From: Diphasiastrum complanatum
Taxonomy: Eukaryota; Streptophyta; Lycopodiopsida; Lycopodiales; Lycopodiaceae
Assembly (NCBI GenBank): GCA_029204225.1
Contig: CM055099.1
Span: 65,747,852 to 65,811,851 of the forward strand
Length of the DNA stretch: 64,000 nucleotides
Direction: 5' to 3'
The notes beneath the pieces were generated by a model, which was not told where the DNA came from, did no database searches, and was given only the letters and a program-made list of their open reading frames with translations. Both the position numbers and the translations under genes were made by a program. Shown here piece after piece: positions 58,652 through 64,000 of this stretch; within the stretch, counting starts at the first letter, position 1; every line of letters starts with the position of its first letter.

Positions 58652-61600
58652 GTTTTGGAAATGGGTAGAAACACCCGGTTTCCAGAGCGAAAACCACTTT
58701 AAGAAGAAGATGTAATGAAGTAAGAAGAAAAAGAAACTGTGTTCACAGGTTATGGCTGGAATCTGTGAACGGGGGGGGGGGAGGATTAGTTCTAAGTGGT
58801 GCGTACCACCATCTACACATAAAAATTTGACTTTAAGGAAGACTAAAAGAAAGTAGTGTAAAGTACTAAAGTAGTCAAATTAGAATTCAAAAGTTAGAAT
58901 AAAGAAATATTAAAAGCAGTCAAAATTCAAAAGTCGGAATAAAAAAATATTGAGATGGCTATCGTATGCTGCATGTCTGTACCATTCACGGTACATGTAG
59001 AGGACGAAGATTAAGCTAAATATTGAAAAAAGGAAAGTAGGGACATTCTAAGGATTTTTTGCCTGTTAAGAAGTCAAAAAGTAGATGTTAGAGGAGGAAT
59101 TCGCATTTTATCCAAATTTCTAAAACATTGAAAGTAGATGGGAGTACGAATGTTGATTTGTAGATAGACTTGAAAACTTATCAATTATGAGGATTTATTG
59201 TTTTAAAAGACTAGATTGCTAGGTATGTGGTAGTACAAGTAGTGCTATATTGATTTGATCAAGATGAGCCGATCAAGAATTTTACTGATGGTTCGTTATT
59301 CTATCTTCAATTGTGAGGATGAGATTTGTGATTGAAAGAGAGTGGTGTGAAAAATGGTCTCTACTTACAAGAATGGTTTGGATAATGGCTCAAAATCTGT
59401 TAACACAATTTTATCTAGATTGTCCATCCTTGTGGTGCATGAGCTATTTCTAGAAGATATTCTGTTGTCTCTTTGAGTTTCAAATGGTCGATTCTACTTG
59501 TTAGCTTGAACTCACTTTGACATTTGGAAATAATCTTGCCCTTTCTATGCAAGAAAAGTGAAATCAAACTTCGGCTTCAACATGATCATGTTGGCACTGC
59601 CATAGCAAAAGTTGGAGCTTAGAAAGTACATTGAGGATGAGAATTTGATATTGCATGACCAACTTGAAAGTTTGGTACTCCATTCCTATTAACCTTATAT
59701 CATGTACTTGTACTTACTACTTTTCCTTCAAAGCCAGCCATATTTAAAATCTATTTTATAATCATGTGATTTAGTACTGACAAACTTATTGCTATGCGCT
59801 TGTATTACAAAGGATGAGTTTATAGATTCAAAATTTGCTATGGAGTTTGGAGGGCTATAGTTCTTCAGTATGCATTTAAGTCTTTATATTATTCAATGCA
59901 TCATAAATTAGTTGATATTTCTATTTGATCTAGGACTTGAACATGATTGAATTATCCGAGTCTTCTTTTACATCTTCTCTACTACCTATACTTTACACAT
60001 GGAATCTTATCAAGTGAAAATTATACGGTGGACAGTTCAACTATCCCCTTGACTTTGTACATTTAACAATGTCCTTGCTCGACAATTTAGATTCATATTA
60101 TGTAAGTAGCTCACTCCAACTTTCAAGGGTAGAATTTAAAATCAAACTACTAGACACATAAAAAAAATAGACATTTTAGATGACTTAACACAAACAAAAT
60201 TGTCAGATGCAATGAGACATATGGAGTGATCAAGATGCCATCTCCCTCGCAAATGAAGCCAAAATTCACATTCCACAAGGGAATAATGAGTTACAAGTGG
60301 CGTCAACAAGCCTATCTTGCTGATCATATTAAGACACTTTAACAAACTCAGACAATATGAGGCTTCTAACATAGTTTGTGTTTCATTCATTATAGCTCCA
60401 TCTTAGTGATTTTTTTAGGAAGGGTGCAAAAAAAAAGAGACACTCGTCTTGGAAAAATCTTCTATTAGTAGCATCTTTGATCATGACTTCAAAGTAGCTC
60501 AATTTCTTGACTACATGCTTGACCTTTCAATCTGCTGCAATTTGTTCTTACATGGCCTTTGATCAAGCCTCATGAATATGCTAAAAAACTCGTGCTAGGA
60601 TCTAGTGCCAATTGTTTCGAGTGTAATCATTTTCAAATCATTAGCTCACAATTCTTGATCTCTACAATGATTCAAGAGCAAGGATAGATATTGACAAGCT
60701 AGATTCTAAAATTTCTCTAGCAGGCTGCTTCTAGATTGCCACAAAATTTCAGAACCCACATGGTGCAAAGGTGAGATCATGGTTGCATGAGCAATGCACA
60801 TGAATTTCTCTTAGGATTTTGCAGGTTGTAGAAGCAGGCATATATCACCAATTAAATTAAGTGATTGATCAAGAAAGCTGCATAGATGAAATGCCAAGTT
60901 GGGCAAAAATGATGCATAGCTTGATTATGTTTTTAAAATCCAAACAATATCAGATTGTAGACAAGAAAGCTATAGTTTGGTTTGTAATTTGGTTCTTTAA
61001 AATGAGACTTCTAGTTTTTATCTTTTTGATTCATTAATCTTCTAAGATGTTGTCTATGTATGACAATAGCTCTTTGTTGCAACTTAGCTTATGGTTTTTA
61101 CTTTTCCAACTATAATTGTTGCAAAATAGTGTATATAGCTCGACATGCATTTATCTGGAGTATGTTTTCTACTCAATTTTTGCAGTTGAGAAAATCTTGG
61201 CCTTTGTCACAATCAGTCAACTTGCTTATCTGCTTGCCCTTGCTCCATGGATTTTGTGATTAATCACTTGAGATGTAATCCTTTCTTTTTTCCTTTGCTA
61301 GAAACATGCACGCGCCAAAGTATATTTTTGAGAGACTTGAAAATTTCATATTGTGAACATTGATCGTGATTATTGTAAATATTGATTGTGATACTCATGA
61401 ATACTAATCGTAAATACTAAAATATTTTGATTATTGATAATGATTGTTGTGAATATTGATCATGAATATTCTTGAATTCTTGCCAACTTCAAAATTCCAA
61501 AATGACTGACATATTTTGTGATCAAAATATTTAGTCCATTGTAAGAAACTCTCACAAATGAAGGTCACCTACTTTTGTGGTAGTGATTGTGATAGTGTAA

Positions 61601-63282
61601 GCTCTTGCAACTTAGAATGTTAAAAAGAACAAATGAATCGTCATGATAATTTAACTTACTGATTTATTGTGGTATTATGTCACAGGCCTTGCCATAATTT
61701 TGAAATTGTTGAATTAACCGAAAAAATCCATCCTCACAATCCATAAAACATTTGCCTATAAAAGTTAAGAACAACCAACAAAATTTTACTAATCTACATT
61801 GATTTGATCTTCACAAAAAATTAAAATATGTCAATATAACATGGCAAGGCCTTTGTGGTACAACACCACATCGTTCTTGTTTATATTGTAAGTAGGCCAA
61901 CACATGCATGAATCATAGCCACCATAATTTTACTAATCTAATATCAACAACACCTATGTTAGAATTGTTTTCAGCTTCCACATTTGTGGGGTTGATGAAT
62001 TTACCAATCAAGTTAATGGATCTAAAATGCCATGTCCTTCGTGCAGTAAAAAATTGTACAAATATTTTTTTTCTTTTGTTTCAATAGTCCTTTTTAAAGT
62101 ACAATAGCAAGAAAACAAATTTGTTGGATATCTGTTACTTCTTTTTTTCTATAATGTAAACCACAAATATCTCACATCCCAAGCAATACATAGAACCTTG
62201 GCCGACCCCAATGTCAAAGTCCTCACCAATGCAAACTGCATGTTGTTGATGTCCCTCTAGACCTAGTTGATGATCTCAACCAATGACGCATCATACTCCA
62301 CTTCATAATCCCTATACATTCCTCCATGATAAATCATAAAAAACCAAACCCCTGAAAACTCACATTCTAAACTTACTAGGAATTCTCTACATTGCCAACA
62401 AAAAAAGACTACCTAAAAATGTGTGAAAAAACTCAAAAAACTTGAAAATAGCGAGTGTGTAGTTTGCAAGGAAAAAAAAGGGTTGACGATGTACTTCAAG
62501 GACCCAATGATACATCTTCTCTTTCTTAATGTGAAAAAGAGGTGTTTTGGAATCTCATATTTTAAAGCTTTGAGGTATGTGGATTGCATGAATTGCTTAT
62601 GAGACAATTTACTAGAATTACATAGAATGGTGTGAAGGCATACCATTGCATCGTGACACCTTCTCTATCTTTCAACAATTTGCGATACAAGAAACTTAAT
62701 GAGTTGTCTTTAAGTAGCAAAGGTCCTTGCAATCTCATGTGTCACATGATCTTGTGTCTCAAAAATATGATATGATATAAAACTCGCCCCTTGCCATGGG
62801 ATTTTGTCTTAAACATTTAGAGTCACAGGTGGAACTAAATGCCACCTTGAGCTAGTGTTGAGAGAGGCTTGAAGATTTGAATTGCCAACCCTCCACACTC
62901 TATATAAGGGTCCTCCTTTGTCTTATTTCAAAATTTTGAGTCCAATATCATGCTTTGAGGGGGCGTGTTCATGATTAATCATGGAGCCAAGGACAAACTT
63001 ACTACCAAGAATTGCGCAAGTGCATTCCTTGCATGGGTGTTAAGTATAGGGTAAGGCCCCGGCCCGGGAGCCTTCCCCTTCGTAATAACCTCAAGATTTT
63101 TTAGTTTTTTAGAAGTGTTTCTAAATATAGTAAATTTGGATTTTTGTGACTTTCCAAAATAGCAAGTTTTGAAATGTGCGAATCTTTAAAAAATGAAAGT
63201 GAACATTACATTTTTGTAAGGTGCTTTAATCACTTTCTTAAATAGTAATAATATCTTACAATGTGTAATGTATTTAGTGCTC
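58652..63282. other. long stretch without recognisable genes
   Basis: I see a G10 run at about 58771-58780 beside an 8-bp inverted pair (GTTCACAG/CTGTGAAC). There is a weak copia RNase H-like plus-strand trace near 60215-60260 (DAISLANEAKIH), and a low-complexity series of GAATATTGATCGTGA-like words at about 61350-61470. No open frame above 82 codons has a recognisable domain, and no tRNA or rRNA is seen. Confidence 0.5.
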
Positions 63283-63397
63283 CATAAAATCATGTACTGC
63301 CCAAAGGGGTTGGCCTAGTTGGTTAACTTGGCGTCCAAAGTTTCTTTGGTCCCAAGTTCGAGCCTCCCTTGGAAACCAAGAAGCATAAAATCATGTA
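63283..63397 (+). mobile_element. short tRNA-derived SINE with perfect 14-bp target duplication (copy B)
   Basis: An 87-bp insert (63297-63383) lies between two copies of CATAAAATCATGTA (63283-63296 and 63384-63397). Box A TGGCCTAGTTGG is at 63311-63322 and box B AGTTCGAGCC at 63355-63364. It also holds the inner hairpin CCAAAG/CTTTGG seen in copy A. Ends agree with copy A at 20431-20515, giving a family of about 85 bp with no extra 3' body and no poly(A). Confidence 0.88.
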
Positions 63398-63488
63398 TAG
63401 GTGCAATATCATGCCATTTAAGGCATCTTCCAAATACGCTAAAAAAACTGAAGTTGTTACTACTAAATGGAGACTTCTTGACAAAGTA

Positions 63489-63500
63489 TGCCACGTGGCA
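63489..63500. promoter_or_regulatory. G-box palindrome 1 (TGCCACGTGGCA)
   Basis: Perfect 12-bp palindrome with a CACGTG core, the binding site of plant bZIP and bHLH factors. About 500 bp upstream of the ATG at 63996. Confidence 0.6.
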
Positions 63501-63539
63501 AAAATATGAATAAAAACTCCATGGATCACAACGTATTAT

Positions 63540-63645
63540 GGAAGGGGCCGGGTAGAGGCCATTCTGCCCGATAAGGATTTCCAGACTCGCCTGAAAATTT
63601 TTGGAAATCCGAACCGGGCAGAATGGCCTCTGCCCGGCCCCTTCC
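63540..63645. other. strong 106-nt foldback
   Basis: Arms 63540-63570 and 63615-63645 (31 bp each) pair throughout, with one G-U. After a 4-nt internal loop, 63575-63583 pairs with 63602-63610 (9 bp) around an 18-nt loop. The outer arms are G+C-rich (GGGGCCGGG core) in an A+T-rich context. It could be a microRNA-like precursor, the end of a small foldback transposon, or a regulatory hairpin. Confidence 0.7.
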
Positions 63646-63689
63646 ATTGCGTAATGGATTTTTGGACTCTTTTTAAACTAATCATTTCC

Positions 63690-63762
63690 TGCCACGTGGC
63701 AGGTGCAAGCAAAATCAGCACTAAAAATTTTTAAGATCAATCCGATGCTGCCACGTGGCAGA
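63690..63762. promoter_or_regulatory. G-box palindromes 2 and 3 in a 58-bp direct repeat
   Basis: CTGCCACGTGGCAG occurs at about 63689-63702 and 63748-63761. The bases after each (GTGCAAGCAAAATC and ACGCAGGCAAAATC) are also repeated, so a block of about 58 bp was duplicated in tandem. Confidence 0.65.
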
Positions 63763-63881
63763 CGCAGGCAAAATCTACACTAAATTTGTTTTTAAAAAAA
63801 CAGATGAATATTCTGCTTTTTAATCTGTTCAAAAATGGGTAGAATAGCCACCAAAAATCCAAAATCCATTACTAAAAGTTA

Positions 63882-63923
63882 AAAGGGGTGATGCTATCTA
63901 TTAAAGGGGTGATGCTCTCTATT
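63882..63923. repeat. 21-bp tandem duplication near the putative gene start
   Basis: AAAGGGGTGATGCTATCTATT at 63882-63902 is followed by a copy with one difference at 63903-63923. Confidence 0.85.
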
Positions 63924-63980
63924 CTTTTCGCTTACAGCAAAAGGACTTCAATACATTGGCAAATTTCTTCTATATTCACT

Positions 63981-64000
63981 AAACCCTAAACCGCGATGGC
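63981..64000 (+). other. possible 5' end of a host gene (telo-box, then ATG at 63996)
   Basis: AAACCCTAAA (63981-63990) is a telo-box, common in plant promoters and leaders of translation-related genes. It is followed by CCGCGATGGC, where ATG at 63996 is in the favoured ATGGC context. Three G-boxes lie upstream. The window ends two bases after the ATG, so nothing of the protein can be read. Confidence 0.35.

Noticed and set aside
60142-60390. 82-codon minus-strand frame
   Set aside because: No recognisable domain. The plus strand of the same stretch shows only a weak copia RNase H-like trace, too poor to annotate as a gene.
63305-63377. Possible genuine tRNA gene because of box A and box B
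   Set aside because: The acceptor stem does not pair, the target duplications show retroposition, and a second copy has the same extra ends. It is a SINE, not a tRNA gene.
63315-63647. 110-codon minus-strand frame across the SINE and the foldback
   Set aside because: It spans a SINE with target duplications and a hairpin arm, so a real protein is very unlikely.

Overview
The window is non-coding, transposon-packed nuclear DNA from a land plant with a large genome. Three near-complete Ty1/copia retrotransposons carry the plant-type primer-binding site TGGTATCAGAGC (initiator-Met tRNA). Between them lie nested and broken elements of at least six other kinds: Ty3/gypsy, a Penelope-like element (PLE), a CACTA transposon, short tRNA-derived SINEs, solo and chimeric LTRs, and long (GA)n arrays. 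Low gene density, long A+T-rich intergenic DNA and a PLE beside copia elements would suit a gymnosperm or another large-genome plant, but the species cannot be fixed from the sequence. No complete host gene is visible. The best candidate for a host gene start is the last few bases (ATG at 63996), below a G-box-rich upstream region.

Layout. Block 60-7230 is a mosaic of a decayed copia element with its LTR, a 0.7 kb segment carrying four 16-bp palindromes, a (GA)n array and a PLE reverse transcriptase, all reading on the minus strand. The same block recurs at 45685-56728, where a young copia (50777-56635) is inserted in it. A second young copia (7877-14307) lies inside a SET-domain-like gene fragment that occurs about six times in the window (7.6/14.3, 16.4, 25.8, 26.1, 27.0 and 38.2 kb). 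From 14.3 to 30 kb runs a tangle of inverted and direct repeats: solo LTRs, three copies of an unknown ORF (ORF-X), a retroelement 3' coding region ending in a polypurine tract and LTR (21.5-23.5 kb), copia fragments, and a pair of 1.1-kb inverted arms (19.26-20.40 and 28.92-30.05 kb). At 30.1-30.74 kb there is a higher-order (GA)n satellite, then a rearranged CACTA transposon (31.37-36.39 kb), then a copia element with three LTRs (37493-44350). A broken Ty3/gypsy protease and reverse transcriptase follows at 56.73-58.65 kb. The tail (58.7-64 kb) is mostly unassigned but ends with a SINE, a strong 106-nt foldback, three CACGTG palindromes and a possible gene start.

How it fits together. Relative ages can be read from target-site duplications, from paralogous empty sites, and from LTR divergence counted by eye. 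The copia at 50.8 kb shows no LTR differences, that at 7.9 kb shows two, and that at 37.5 kb about twelve. All three intact copias read on the minus strand, and two keep a single open gag-pol frame that ends on a stop codon supplied by the first bases of the 3' LTR. The most unusual material is the PLE with a conserved terminal hairpin abutting (CT)n, the 85-87 bp SINE with perfect 14-15 bp target duplications, and the dispersed and tandem SET-like fragments.
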